18,493 nt of DNA from an uncultured Oscillospiraceae bacterium (GCA_900547275.1 URGA01000036.1:1-18493), one strand, 5' to 3'. Shown: positions 5,517 to 14,215, counted from the stretch's first letter. Made by a program: numbers and translations. Notes: a model not told the origin generated them from the letters alone.

Positions 5517-7454
5517 CTATTCGTCAGAATCTGAAGTGGGCTGAGCCACAGTTGTTTTCTTCATTGCATTTTGATGGAGTTTAACTTCGCATTTATCAAC
5601 GAATTTAGTCTCACGGTCGGCAATAATATCTTTCTTGCAGTTGTACTCATACTGAGGACAAGCGTCAATAAAGAACATAATATGATAGCCGTAATCTGAT
5701 TTTACAATGCCTGTGTCGCCGTATTTTCTGGAACTGTCAAGCGCCCAATTCTCAAACTCGGGAACCATAGCGCCTTCCTTCGTTCCTTCAATCATTCCGC
5801 CGAAAAGGCCGCTGCTTCCTTTTGAGGTAGACTCTGTATCGTCACTGTTTTCCTCAGCAAGCATTGCGAATGAATATTCGCTCTTGTCGCCCTTGTTAAA
5901 CTCTGCCAAGAGATTTTCAGCCTTTTCCTTGGCTGCCGCCCATTCCTCGTCTGTATAGGACTGTTCAGTCTCTGTATCAGCGTCTGTATCGGCAGTATCT
6001 TCACTGTCCTCTGAATCGTTGCCGGGAATTACCAGCAGATGTCTTACGCTGTAAGTAACGCTTTCGTCAAGCTTCGGCTTTCCTGTTTTGAGAATAAGAT
6101 AAATAAAGCCGTTATCTTCATCGCAGTAGTAAGTGGTATCTCCCACTTCTGTATCGTCGCTGAACAGCCACTTTGATGTTTCCTCACCGAATGAATCATC
6201 TGTTGCAGACATTGTGTTTTCCATATACTCGGAAAGTGCTTCAACCGCAGCGTCCTCATCTTCAAAATAACCGTTTGAAATATACTGGTCAATAAGATCT
6301 GCGCAGGCGTCCGGAACGATCTTCTTCATATCTTTTACAGATGAGATCTTTGAAAGATATGACTTAGCTTTTTCAACTGATTCTTTCTTAGTTTCATCGC
6401 TGGTGGTATCGTATGTCATTTCAATGAAAGCGTAGTCGCAGTTATAGTACTTTTCGCTGTTTTCTTTGAAATACTCGTTGAACTCGTCTTCCGGAACTTC
6501 CGAGTCAGCTAAAACTTTCTGGTAATAATTCTGGGCAATGTACGCCTGCTCCTGAACTGTTTCAAGGGTTTCAAGCGTGCAGTACTCGCCGTAATTCGTT
6601 TCAATATAATCGTCAAGAGACTGGGAAGCCTCAGAAGCGCTTGTTTTGAGCGATTCAAGCTGTTCGTCAATGCTGTCCTTCTGTTCCTTGGTAAGAGTCA
6701 TGCCGTCCGCAATACCTGCTTCGTAATAAGCCGTTACGTACTGAATCTGGTCGATGGTCTTGTTCTGGAACATCTCAAGCCAAGTTATTTTGTTGCCGTC
6801 GTCGTCCGTTGTATACTGTTTGGAATAATCTTTAGTAGTATCCAAATCAAAGTAACCGTAATTGGCATACATTTCATAATTGGCTACGATTTTCGAGTAA
6901 TAATAGTTATAGGTACCCACTGAAATATCAGTATCGCCAACAGTCATGGCAACACTTCCGGGGTTCATAAGCTCCCCTTCCTTGCCGTTGGGGACGGTGT
7001 AATAGCGCACGCCGAGAACAGCAAGCACTGCAACAACCGCAGCAAAAATAACGACAAAAATTCCTATTTTAATAGGCGCTGTGTTGATAACAACCTGATT
7101 GCCGTTATCAATAATCGACGCCTGTTTCGGAATCGGCTGAGGATCAGGTTTTTCTTCCCTGCTCTCAGGTACTTCTATTTCAAAACTGTCATTCTCAATA
7201 AAACCTGAATTGAGAGTCGGCGCTTCCGCCTCAAACTCCCAGTTGTCATTCTCTTCATAATGAACTTCTCTGCTTGAGTCTACGCTCTGCTCAGTTTCAT
7301 CTGCATCTGCCTCGGGTGAAGCTTCTGTTTCATTTACTTCTTCCTGAACGTCGGAAACTGCCTGTTCATCCTTTGCAGGAACTTCCTTTTCCGCACTCTG
7401 AGCCTCGCTCTGCTCTTCGCCGGTATTCTTAGGGACTTTATTTTCTTCGTCCAT
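5517..7454 (-). CDS. Membrane-anchored parvulin-type peptidyl-prolyl isomerase, paralog 2
   Basis: A 645-residue paralog of the downstream foldase. Residues 1-126 are a strongly acidic, low-complexity cytoplasmic tail (about 37 Asp/Glu against 8 Lys/Arg). One membrane helix lies at about 128-150, then a SurA-N-like helical region (about 165-335), a degenerate parvulin-like segment (about 338-457, including SKWLFSDDTEVGD) and a canonical parvulin domain (about 466-597) with VRHLL (His472) and SDYGYHIMFF (His591). Shared stretches such as EWAAAKEKAE and DSSRK show common descent with paralog 1. An acidic Asp/Glu/Thr insert (about 480-500) extends the first loop of the catalytic domain. AAGGAG precedes the ATG at optimal spacing. 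It has its own promoter and terminator. The fold assignment is firm; the client proteins are unknown. Confidence 0.9.
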   Translation of the reverse strand: MDEENKVPKNTGEEQSEAQSAEKEVPAKDEQAVSDVQEEVNETEASPEADADETEQSVDSSREVHYEENDNWEFEAEAPTLNSGFIENDSFEIEVPESREEKPDPQPIPKQASIIDNGNQVVINTAPIKIGIFVVIFAAVVAVLAVLGVRYYTVPNGKEGELMNPGSVAMTVGDTDISVGTYNYYYSKIVANYEMYANYGYFDLDTTKDYSKQYTTDDDGNKITWLEMFQNKTIDQIQYVTAYYEAGIADGMTLTKEQKDSIDEQLESLKTSASEASQSLDDYIETNYGEYCTLETLETVQEQAYIAQNYYQKVLADSEVPEDEFNEYFKENSEKYYNCDYAFIEMTYDTTSDETKKESVEKAKSYLSKISSVKDMKKIVPDACADLIDQYISNGYFEDEDAAVEALSEYMENTMSATDDSFGEETSKWLFSDDTEVGDTTYYCDEDNGFIYLILKTGKPKLDESVTYSVRHLLVIPGNDSEDSEDTADTDADTETEQSYTDEEWAAAKEKAENLLAEFNKGDKSEYSFAMLAEENSDDTESTSKGSSGLFGGMIEGTKEGAMVPEFENWALDSSRKYGDTGIVKSDYGYHIMFFIDACPQYEYNCKKDIIADRETKFVDKCEVKLHQNAMKKTTVAQPTSDSDE

Positions 7455-7487
7455 ACTTACACTCCTTTTTGAGGATTTATCTCGTCA

Positions 7488-7516
7488 ATTATACAATAGT
7501 AAAAAGAATTATGCAA
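7488..7516 (-). promoter_or_regulatory. Sigma-A-type promoter of parvulin paralog 2
   Basis: On the minus strand TTGCAT (7511-7516) and a perfect TATAAT (7488-7493) are separated by 17 bases. The predicted start is near 7481, about 27 bases before the ATG at 7454. Confidence 0.75.
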
Positions 7517-7603
7517 CAATTTAATTGACCCCGGATGTAAATTATCTGTAAACCAGATGTTAACTTTTGATAAGGTCTCCTGCGCTTTTCAGGACATCAG
7601 TAC

Positions 7604-7632
7604 TTGAAAAATTTTTTGCTATGTAGTATTAT
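7604..7632 (+). promoter_or_regulatory. Candidate promoter of the O-antigen-ligase-family gene
   Basis: TTGAAA (7604-7609) and TATTAT (7627-7632) are separated by 17 bases, giving a leader of roughly 105 bases. A second, weaker pair lies just downstream (TTGTAA then TATAAT, 19-base spacing). The rest of the interval up to 7744 holds only a weak six-base-pair hairpin (7697-7714). Confidence 0.55.
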
Positions 7633-7744
7633 GGATTGTAATTCACATATAAATTCTGCATATAATTCGCTATTTTGATAACACAGCAAATCAGTGAGAC
7701 TTAACTGAAAGTCTTTGTGAATTGTTGTTATTACAGGTGTTTTT

Positions 7745-9118
7745 ATGAGAGAAAAATTGAAGAATTGGGCCGCGGAATATTCAAAAAATCCCGGCTGGTA
7801 CTGGCTGACGGCGACGCTGTTTTTGTTTCCGCTTCTGCCCGAATACGTCAGTCCGTTCATACTCTTTATCGGATTTATTGTTTTTAAAATCCAGTGGTCA
7901 AAAGAAAAGCGCAAAGCAAAAGTAGGCACCATCGGCAAACTGATGATGGTATTTATGGCTTATGCGTTGCTTAGCACAATCTGGTCTGAAACCAAGTTCT
8001 CAACATTTGCCACAGCGGCGCTTTGGTGGGGAATGTTCCTCATCCAGGTAATGATTTTCAATCTTGTAAGAAGCAGAGAGAAAATCAATACTGTGCTTCG
8101 CATTATCACAGCCAGCTCATGTATTAACGGATTTATAGCTATTATCCAAATCTGCACTTACACACTCTACAAATTCGGATACCTTGCAAAGGATCTTGTT
8201 CTTGTTACTCCGCTTTATAAAGAGCTGGACAAACTTGTTTATACAAGTCTTCCCTTTGACATAAGCACAAAAACCTTTGACTCAAGAGCCAGCGGTACTT
8301 TTTCAAACCCAAATCTGCTGGCCACAAACATGGTTATCGCTTATCCGATTTCAATTTATCTTTTCCTCAACGCGAAAACCAAAAAGCAAAAAATAATTTA
8401 CTTCTTTGCAAACGTTATCATCAGCGCAGGAATGAGCTCAACTCTTACCAGAGCAGGCTGCGTTGTGGCTCTTGCCGGATGGCTGTTCATGTTTGTTGTT
8501 CTTATCAAGCGTTACTGGAAGAGTATGCTTACAATATTTATTCCGACAGTTGCGGTTATCGTTCCTTCGATACTCACCCGCTACGGAATTATTTTTACAA
8601 CCCATACTACAAACACGAAAGAAGCAAAAACTTCTTCAGCGGCTCATTTTCAGATATGGGAAAGTCTTGTGGACTACCTGCTATCCCACTTCAAGGCGTG
8701 CTTTTTCGGCACCGGGTTCGGCTGTGAGCAAACGGGAATTATACTAAAGACAATGTATAATCTTGACAAGCCCCACGCCCATAATTTCATTATTGAAATA
8801 TGGATTGAACTCGGTATAGTCGGTATCATAATGCTGTTTATAGTATTTCTGTGGAGTTTTGGCAAAATGCTGGAAATCAACGCCAACAACAACCGTAAAT
8901 TTACGCTTGTATTCTGCCTTTGCACCGCGCTTCTTCTTTATCTCGCGTTTGGCCTTTCAGACTTTATCTTCAACTCACCGAAACAGATGATTTATCTGTT
9001 TATTCTCCTTGGTCTAACCCAGTGCATAAGTTACTGCTATGATAAGACAGTAATAACGGATGCCAGGACTTTGGAAAAGGCAGCAAGAAAAGAGATCAGA
9101 AACACTTTATACCAGTAA
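7745..9118 (+). CDS. O-antigen ligase/polymerase family (Wzy_C/WaaL) membrane protein
   Basis: A 457-residue polytopic protein with about ten or more hydrophobic helices. Family features are RASGTFSNPNLLAT (181-194), the TRAG motif (235-238), a large extracytoplasmic loop (about 280-345), and HAHNFIIEIWIELGIVG (344-360), which matches the conserved His/Glu-Gly loop of this family. Members polymerise or transfer lipid-linked glycans outside the membrane, for example capsule, teichuronic or exopolysaccharide assembly in Gram-positive cells. No glycosyltransferase, flippase or other polysaccharide gene is adjacent, so the glycan cannot be named. AGGTG lies about eight bases before the ATG. The gene is monocistronic by its promoter and terminator. 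True WaaL function is unlikely in a Gram-positive, so I name only the family. Confidence 0.85.
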   Translation: MREKLKNWAAEYSKNPGWYWLTATLFLFPLLPEYVSPFILFIGFIVFKIQWSKEKRKAKVGTIGKLMMVFMAYALLSTIWSETKFSTFATAALWWGMFLIQVMIFNLVRSREKINTVLRIITASSCINGFIAIIQICTYTLYKFGYLAKDLVLVTPLYKELDKLVYTSLPFDISTKTFDSRASGTFSNPNLLATNMVIAYPISIYLFLNAKTKKQKIIYFFANVIISAGMSSTLTRAGCVVALAGWLFMFVVLIKRYWKSMLTIFIPTVAVIVPSILTRYGIIFTTHTTNTKEAKTSSAAHFQIWESLVDYLLSHFKACFFGTGFGCEQTGIILKTMYNLDKPHAHNFIIEIWIELGIVGIIMLFIVFLWSFGKMLEINANNNRKFTLVFCLCTALLLYLAFGLSDFIFNSPKQMIYLFILLGLTQCISYCYDKTVITDARTLEKAARKEIRNTLYQ

Positions 9119-9121
9119 TAT

Positions 9122-9159
9122 AAATCCCGCATTTACCCTAAAGGTACTATGCGGGATTT
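9122..9159 (+). terminator. Intrinsic terminator after the O-antigen-ligase-family gene
   Basis: An 11-base-pair stem AAATCCCGCAT/ATGCGGGATTT (9122-9132 with 9149-9159) with a 16-base loop, followed by a T-rich stretch. It begins four bases after the stop codon. Confidence 0.85.
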
Positions 9160-9201
9160 TATATTTTATATTAGTCAGAATATTACTGAAAAAAATAGAT
9201 A

Positions 9202-9230
9202 TTGCAAATTATATAAAAAAGTGTTACTAT
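9202..9230 (+). promoter_or_regulatory. Sigma-A-type promoter of the potassium uptake block
   Basis: TTGCAA (9202-9207) and TACTAT (9225-9230) are separated by 17 bases. The predicted start is near 9237, about 28 bases before trkA. The interval is too short for a ydaO-type c-di-AMP riboswitch, so no RNA switch is proposed. Confidence 0.55.
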
Positions 9231-9264
9231 TTCATCAGTTAATAAAAACAAAAGGATTTGTGTT

Positions 9265-10629
9265 ATGAATATCATAGTTGTCGGCGGCGGTAAAATCGGA
9301 AAGACTATCATCGCCAGCCTTGTTTCGGAAGGGCACGATGTTGTCGTTCTGGAAGACAATCCCAGCGTGTTGGACGAAATCACAAATATTTATGATATTA
9401 TGGGCGTACGCGGAAACGGCGCCGACTGTGAAACGCTGGAAGAAGCGGGCGTTGACAAGGCGGAAATGTTTGTTGCGGTTACCGGTTCTGACGAACTCAA
9501 TATGCTCAGTTGTTTTATGGCGAAAAAAATGGGAGCAAAACACACCATTGCCAGAATAAGAAACCCCGAATACAACGAGCACAGCCTCGGTTTCATGCGC
9601 CAGCAGCTTAATCTTTCAATGTCTATTAACCCTGAACTCCTTGTGGCTCAGGAGCTTTTCAATATACTTAAACTGCCGTCGGCGGTTAAAATTGAATATT
9701 TCTCAGGAAGAAACTTTGAAATGGTTGAACTGAGATTAAAGAAAGACTCCGTGCTAAACGGAACAAAACTGAGCGAACTTCACAGCAAGTATAAAACAAA
9801 AGTGCTTGTATGCGCTGTTCAGCGAGGCAACGAGGTTTATATTCCCGACGGTAACTTTGTTTTAGAAAGCGGAGACAAGATAAGCATAACCGCTACCCCA
9901 ACAGAAATTCACAAGCTCCTGCGTTCTCTTGGAGTAATGCAGAAACAGGCTAAAAATATTATGATACTTGGCGGAAGCAAAACGGCGTATTACCTTGCCA
10001 AAATGTTAACCGCTACGGGCAACAATGTAAAAATAATCGAACAGAACCGCAGCAGATGCAGAAGACTTTGCGAAGATCTGCCAAAAGCTGTTGTTATTAA
10101 CGGCGACGGCGCTCAGCAGGAACTTCTGCTGGAAGAAGGTCTGCGCTCAATGGACGCTTTTGTTGCGCTGACCGGTATGGATGAGGAAAATATACTTATT
10201 TCAATATTTGCCGCTTCCCAGAATGTTTCCAAGGTTATTTCAAAAGTCAACAGAAACGAACTTGCTAAAATGGCAGTAAATCTCGGCCTTGACTGCATTG
10301 TTTCACCAAGAGAAATTACTTCCGATATAATCGTAAGATATGCAAGAGCACTCAAAAACTCTATGGGAAGCAATGTAGAAACTCTTTACAAGATACTTGA
10401 CGGACAGGCTGAAGCGCTGGAATTCAAAGTACGCGCTGAATCGAAAAAAATCGTTTCTCAGCCTCTTAAATTCCTGCATCTTAAGAAAAACACACTCATT
10501 GCCGGCATTATCCGAGGAAGAAAAACATTTGTGCCGTCCGGCGAAGACATGATACTCCCCGGCGACAAAGTTATTGTTCTTTCTTCAAACGAACAGCGTC
10601 TTCACGACCTGTCGGATATTTTGAAATAA
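9265..10629 (+). CDS. trkA: Trk potassium uptake regulatory NAD-binding protein TrkA
   Basis: A 454-residue cytoplasmic gating subunit with two tandem RCK units (Rossmann RCK_N plus RCK_C), the usual TrkA layout. The first nucleotide site has VVGGGKIG (glycines at 7-12) and an acidic residue at the end of strand 2 (VVLED, Glu30), typical of NAD(H) binding. The second site begins ILGGSKTAYYLA (near 235-245) with IIEQN (Glu259), and its glycine pattern is looser. The RCK_C segments lie at about 140-220 and 370-454. It would form a ring under the TrkH channel encoded 15 bases downstream and couple nucleotide state to potassium flux. An AAAGGAT ribosome binding site precedes the ATG. Confidence 0.95.
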   Translation: MNIIVVGGGKIGKTIIASLVSEGHDVVVLEDNPSVLDEITNIYDIMGVRGNGADCETLEEAGVDKAEMFVAVTGSDELNMLSCFMAKKMGAKHTIARIRNPEYNEHSLGFMRQQLNLSMSINPELLVAQELFNILKLPSAVKIEYFSGRNFEMVELRLKKDSVLNGTKLSELHSKYKTKVLVCAVQRGNEVYIPDGNFVLESGDKISITATPTEIHKLLRSLGVMQKQAKNIMILGGSKTAYYLAKMLTATGNNVKIIEQNRSRCRRLCEDLPKAVVINGDGAQQELLLEEGLRSMDAFVALTGMDEENILISIFAASQNVSKVISKVNRNELAKMAVNLGLDCIVSPREITSDIIVRYARALKNSMGSNVETLYKILDGQAEALEFKVRAESKKIVSQPLKFLHLKKNTLIAGIIRGRKTFVPSGEDMILPGDKVIVLSSNEQRLHDLSDILK

Positions 10630-10644
10630 TTCGAGGTTTCAGAT

Positions 10645-12090
10645 ATGAATCGCAAAATGGTCTTTTACATGATAGGCCAAATGATAAAACTGGAAGCGGC
10701 GCTTCTGGTGCTTCCCCTTTTGGTTTCTCTTATTTACAGAGAACACGAAACTGCGCTGTCTTTCCTTATAACAATCGGAATAGCGCTGGTACTGGGATTT
10801 GCGCTGACGCTTATTTTCAGAACAAAAAACCGCGTAATTTACGCAAAAGAAGGTTTTGTAATAGTTGCGCTGACATGGCTGGCGCTTTCAGCAGTGGGCT
10901 GTCTGCCGTTTATTATAAGCGGAGAAATACCGTCTTTCTTTGACGCTTTTTTTGAAACCGTAAGCGGATTTACAACCACCGGAGCATCAGTTGTGATTGA
11001 TGTTGAAAGCATGAGCCACGGCATACTTTTCTGGCGAAGTTTCACCCACTGGATAGGCGGTATGGGCGTTCTGGTATTTATCATGGCGATAATACCAACG
11101 GTAACTGACCGTTCAATCCATATTCTTCGTGCCGAAATGCCCGGTCCCATTGTGGGCAAACTCGTGCCTAAAACAAAAGACACCGCCAAGATACTTTATC
11201 TCATATATATAATAATGACGGCTGTTGAGATCGTGCTTCTCCTTATCGGAGGAATGCCGCTGTTTGAAAGCACCGTCCACGCATTCGGAACAGCAGGTAC
11301 CGGAGGATTTGGCATCAAAGCCGACAGCATTGCAGGTTACAGCCCATACCTACAGTGGGTCATAACAATATTCATGCTGCTTTTCGGCGTCAACTTCAAC
11401 CTTTACTATCTGGCACTTATCCGTCATTTTCATTCTATTTTCAAAAGCCGCGAACTTTGGTGCTACATCGGAATTTTCGCTGCGGCATGCTTTGCGATAA
11501 CGATAGACATTTATCCGATGTATCAAAACTTCTCAGAATCGTTAAGACTTGCCGCGTTTCAGACGTCTTCAATTCTTACGACAACAGGCTTTGCAACGGC
11601 GGACTTTAACCTATGGCCTGGATTTTCAAAAGCAATTCTTTTTTTGCTTATGTTTATCGGCGGCTGCGCAGGTTCTACTGCCGGCGGACTTAAAGTTTCA
11701 AGAGTTATTCTGCTTTTCAAAATTGTCCGCAAAGAACTGCTTCACATACTTCATCCCCGTTCCGTTGCGGTAATTAAATTTGAAGGTAAAAAAGTTGATA
11801 ATCCTACGCTGAACAGCGTAAGCACATATTTTGTACTTTATATCTTCGGAATTCTCGGAATTTTCCTGATACTTTGCCTGGAGCCTTTTGATCTTGAAAC
11901 AAACCTCTCGGCAACGGTATCCTGTTTCAACAACGTAGGCCCCGGTCTAAGTCTTGTAGGCCCCGCCTCAAACTATTCGGCGTATTCGCCTTTGTCAAAG
12001 CTTATGCTTTCTTTTGCCATGTTGCTTGGACGACTTGAAATATTCCCGCTGTGGTTTACTCTTACGCCGTCCACATGGTCTAAAAAATAA
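10645..12090 (+). CDS. trkH: Trk potassium uptake channel subunit TrkH
   Basis: A 481-residue integral membrane potassium transporter of the TrkH/Ktr/HKT superfamily. The four pore loops are all recognisable, each with the filter glycine: TTGAS (111-115), TAGTGGFG (216-223), TTTGFAT (312-318) and NVGPG (430-434). The intramembrane gating loop after the third repeat reads GGCAGSTAGGLK (339-350). The extra N-terminal helices and the family-typical C-terminus GRLEIFPLWFTLTPSTW support TrkH rather than KtrB. It is coupled to trkA by a 15-base gap and is presumably its channel partner. A 62-base gap without a convincing terminator separates it from ktrB. Confidence 0.95.
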   Translation: MNRKMVFYMIGQMIKLEAALLVLPLLVSLIYREHETALSFLITIGIALVLGFALTLIFRTKNRVIYAKEGFVIVALTWLALSAVGCLPFIISGEIPSFFDAFFETVSGFTTTGASVVIDVESMSHGILFWRSFTHWIGGMGVLVFIMAIIPTVTDRSIHILRAEMPGPIVGKLVPKTKDTAKILYLIYIIMTAVEIVLLLIGGMPLFESTVHAFGTAGTGGFGIKADSIAGYSPYLQWVITIFMLLFGVNFNLYYLALIRHFHSIFKSRELWCYIGIFAAACFAITIDIYPMYQNFSESLRLAAFQTSSILTTTGFATADFNLWPGFSKAILFLLMFIGGCAGSTAGGLKVSRVILLFKIVRKELLHILHPRSVAVIKFEGKKVDNPTLNSVSTYFVLYIFGILGIFLILCLEPFDLETNLSATVSCFNNVGPGLSLVGPASNYSAYSPLSKLMLSFAMLLGRLEIFPLWFTLTPSTWSKK

Positions 12091-12152
12091 GAGTAAAATC
12101 TTTCTCAAAAAAAAACAATTTTTACTATATTTTAATTTTCGGAGTTCATATT

Positions 12153-13502
12153 ATGGTAAATAGAAAATTACGCCGATTTATATCCCCTTTCAAGATTATT
12201 ATTTTAGGCTTTTTTCTTGTTATTATGGCAGGAGCGCTTCTTCTTACCCTGCCGATTTCAACCCAGACAGGAGAATGGGCAAAATTCAGCGACGCACTTT
12301 TCACCGCTGTTTCTGCCACCTGTGTTACCGGCCTTATTGTACAAAACACTGCTGAGTACTGGTCGTTCTTCGGTCAGCTTATCATTCTCATTTTAATTCA
12401 GATAGGCGGAATGGGCGTTATTACCGTTGCGGTAGCAATAACCCGCTATTCAGGTAAAAAAATAACGCTTATGCAGCGCAGCACGATGCAGGAGGCAATC
12501 GCCGCTCCCCAGATGGGAGGTATGGTTCAGTTTACCGGTTTTGTACTTAAATACACATTTATGATTGAAGGCATCGGCGCCGTATCTATGATGCCCACAT
12601 TTATAAAGCAGTTTGGCTTCTTTAAAGGATTATGGTATTCGATTTTCCATTCCGTTTCAGCTTTCTGCAACGCAGGATTTGACCTTATGGGCGAACACAA
12701 CGGCGACACATCGCTTATGTGCTACAGCGATAATCCGTTTATCAATATTCCCATTACGCTTCTTATAATTTTCGGCGGTATAGGATTTCTTACATGGAAA
12801 GACTTTGAACAGCACAAACTGCGTTTCAAAAAATACAAAACCCAGAGCAAGATGGCGCTGATAACAACGGCTGTCCTGCTTATAGTTCCCGCACTGGTTT
12901 TCTTTATCTTTGAATTCAGCAGTGAAGAATGGAGCTACATGTCCCTTTCAGAAAAAATGCTGGCTTCATGGTTCCAGTCTGTAACGCCGAGAACAGCAGG
13001 CTTTAACACAGTCAATCTTGCAGATATGACACCGTCATCACAGCTTTTAACTATTCTGCTTATGCTTACAGGCGGAACATCAGGTTCAACAGCAGGCGGT
13101 TTCAAAACCACAACTCTTGCGGTACTTTTTGCAACTGTTATTTCTGTTTTCAGAAAGAAACCGTACACCCAAAGTCTCGGAAGAAAGATTTCTTCAGAAT
13201 CCGTAAGAAACGCCGCAACAGTATTTTTGCTCTATATTGTAATGTTCCTTCTCGGCGGCTTCCTTATTTGCCACATTGACGGTGTTCCGCTTTTGTCAGC
13301 TCTTTATGAAGCGGCTTCTGCAGTAGGCACCGTAGGACTTACCCTGGGCATTACAAGCACACTTTCCCTTGCATCCCAGGTAATACTCATGTTTCTCATG
13401 TTCTTCGGCAGAGTCGGCGGTCTTACTATAATCTTTGCTCTTATTTCAGACATGAAGCCTGTCCGCTATAAACTGCCGGAAGAAAAGATAACTGTAGGAT
13501 AA
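12153..13502 (+). CDS. ktrB: Ktr potassium uptake channel subunit KtrB
   Basis: A 449-residue membrane protein, shorter than the adjacent TrkH and starting directly with the first pore repeat, as KtrB does. Filter segments are ATCVTGL (55-61), CNAGF (172-176), RTAGF (280-284) and GTVGLT (392-397). The gating loop GGTSGSTAGGFKTT (307-320) matches the KtrB intramembrane loop. It would form a dimer over a KtrA octameric ring and import potassium, often with sodium dependence in characterised members. The ATG has a CGGAG element about eight bases upstream. The partner ktrA follows after 57 bases. The Ktr and Trk genes are clearly related but divergent; this is not a recent duplication. Confidence 0.94.
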   Translation: MVNRKLRRFISPFKIIILGFFLVIMAGALLLTLPISTQTGEWAKFSDALFTAVSATCVTGLIVQNTAEYWSFFGQLIILILIQIGGMGVITVAVAITRYSGKKITLMQRSTMQEAIAAPQMGGMVQFTGFVLKYTFMIEGIGAVSMMPTFIKQFGFFKGLWYSIFHSVSAFCNAGFDLMGEHNGDTSLMCYSDNPFINIPITLLIIFGGIGFLTWKDFEQHKLRFKKYKTQSKMALITTAVLLIVPALVFFIFEFSSEEWSYMSLSEKMLASWFQSVTPRTAGFNTVNLADMTPSSQLLTILLMLTGGTSGSTAGGFKTTTLAVLFATVISVFRKKPYTQSLGRKISSESVRNAATVFLLYIVMFLLGGFLICHIDGVPLLSALYEAASAVGTVGLTLGITSTLSLASQVILMFLMFFGRVGGLTIIFALISDMKPVRYKLPEEKITVG

Positions 13503-13516
13503 TTTTTCGTTAATAT

Positions 13517-13535
13517 CGGCGAAAATTATTCGCCG
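13517..13535 (+). other. Small GC-rich hairpin between ktrB and ktrA
   Basis: A perfect seven-base-pair stem CGGCGAA/TTCGCCG with a five-base loop sits between the ktrB stop and the ktrA ribosome binding site (AAAGGAG, 13543-13549). No T-run follows, so it is not a normal terminator. It could be a processing or stabilising structure that adjusts KtrA relative to KtrB levels. Confidence 0.4.
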
Positions 13536-13559
13536 TAATTATAAAGGAGAAAACACAAA

Positions 13560-14207
13560 ATGAAATCAATTTTACTCATCGGTTTAGGCAGATTCGGCCG
13601 TCATATTGCCATGAATCTTGACGAAATGGGTCACGAAGTAATGGCCGTTGACCAGGACGAGGAGCGCGTTCAGGCTGTGCTTCCCTACGTAACAAATGCC
13701 CAAATCGGCGACAGCACAGACCAGGACTTTCTTGCGTCACTGGGTATTAACAACTTTGACGTCTGCATCGTTACTATTTGTGACAACTTTCAGAATTCTC
13801 TTGAAACCACATCGCTTCTTAAAGAAATGGGCGCAAAGCTGGTTGTTTCCCGCGCGGCGAGAGACGTACAGGCGAAATTCCTGCTGAGAAACGGCGCAGA
13901 CCATATCGTTTACCCGGAAAAACAGCTTGCCAACTGGACAGCAGTGCGCTATGGCTCTGATCACGTTTTTGACTATATTAGCCTCAACTCTGACTATTCG
14001 ATTTTTGAAGTAGGTGTTCCTGAGAGTTGGACAGATAAAACTATTTCCCAACTTGATATTCGCAGACGTTTCCAGCTTAACGTAGTTGCAATAAAGAAAA
14101 ACGGTTATCTTAACCCTGAAATCAGCCCGGACTATCATTTCTCCGGCACTGAAACGGTGCTTGTTATCGGCACATATAAGAACATACAAAAATGCTTCCA
14201 CATATAA
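13560..14207 (+). CDS. ktrA: Ktr potassium uptake regulatory subunit KtrA
   Basis: A 215-residue single-RCK protein, the normal length for KtrA. The N-terminal Rossmann domain has IGLGRFG (7-13) and VDQDEE with Asp31 at the strand-2 end, then IGDSTD (49-54). The RCK_C domain spans about 135-215. KtrA rings bind ATP/ADP and NAD(H) to gate KtrB, and characterised homologs bind cyclic di-AMP through RCK_C; that part is by family, not visible here. AAAGGAG precedes the ATG. It is the last gene of the potassium block and is followed at once by a bidirectional terminator. Confidence 0.94.
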   Translation: MKSILLIGLGRFGRHIAMNLDEMGHEVMAVDQDEERVQAVLPYVTNAQIGDSTDQDFLASLGINNFDVCIVTICDNFQNSLETTSLLKEMGAKLVVSRAARDVQAKFLLRNGADHIVYPEKQLANWTAVRYGSDHVFDYISLNSDYSIFEVGVPESWTDKTISQLDIRRRFQLNVVAIKKNGYLNPEISPDYHFSGTETVLVIGTYKNIQKCFHI

Positions 14208-14215
14208 CAAGGTGC

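Noticed and set aside
7697..7714. Six-base-pair hairpin AGACTT/AAGTCT upstream of the O-antigen-ligase-family gene
   Set aside because: It is short and AT-rich with no T-run or known motif; such stems are expected by chance in 200 bases.
9119..9264. Riboswitch (c-di-AMP type) in front of trkA
   Set aside because: After removing the terminator and promoter only about 28 bases of leader remain, too short for any known potassium or c-di-AMP riboswitch.
12092..12126. Inverted repeat AGTAAAA/TTTTACT between trkH and ktrB, considered as a terminator
   Set aside because: The arms have one G-C pair each and the loop is long; it is not stable enough to be a terminator.
13737..14210. 157-codon minus-strand ORF opposite ktrA
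   Set aside because: It is an antisense shadow of a conserved RCK protein, with no domain of its own.
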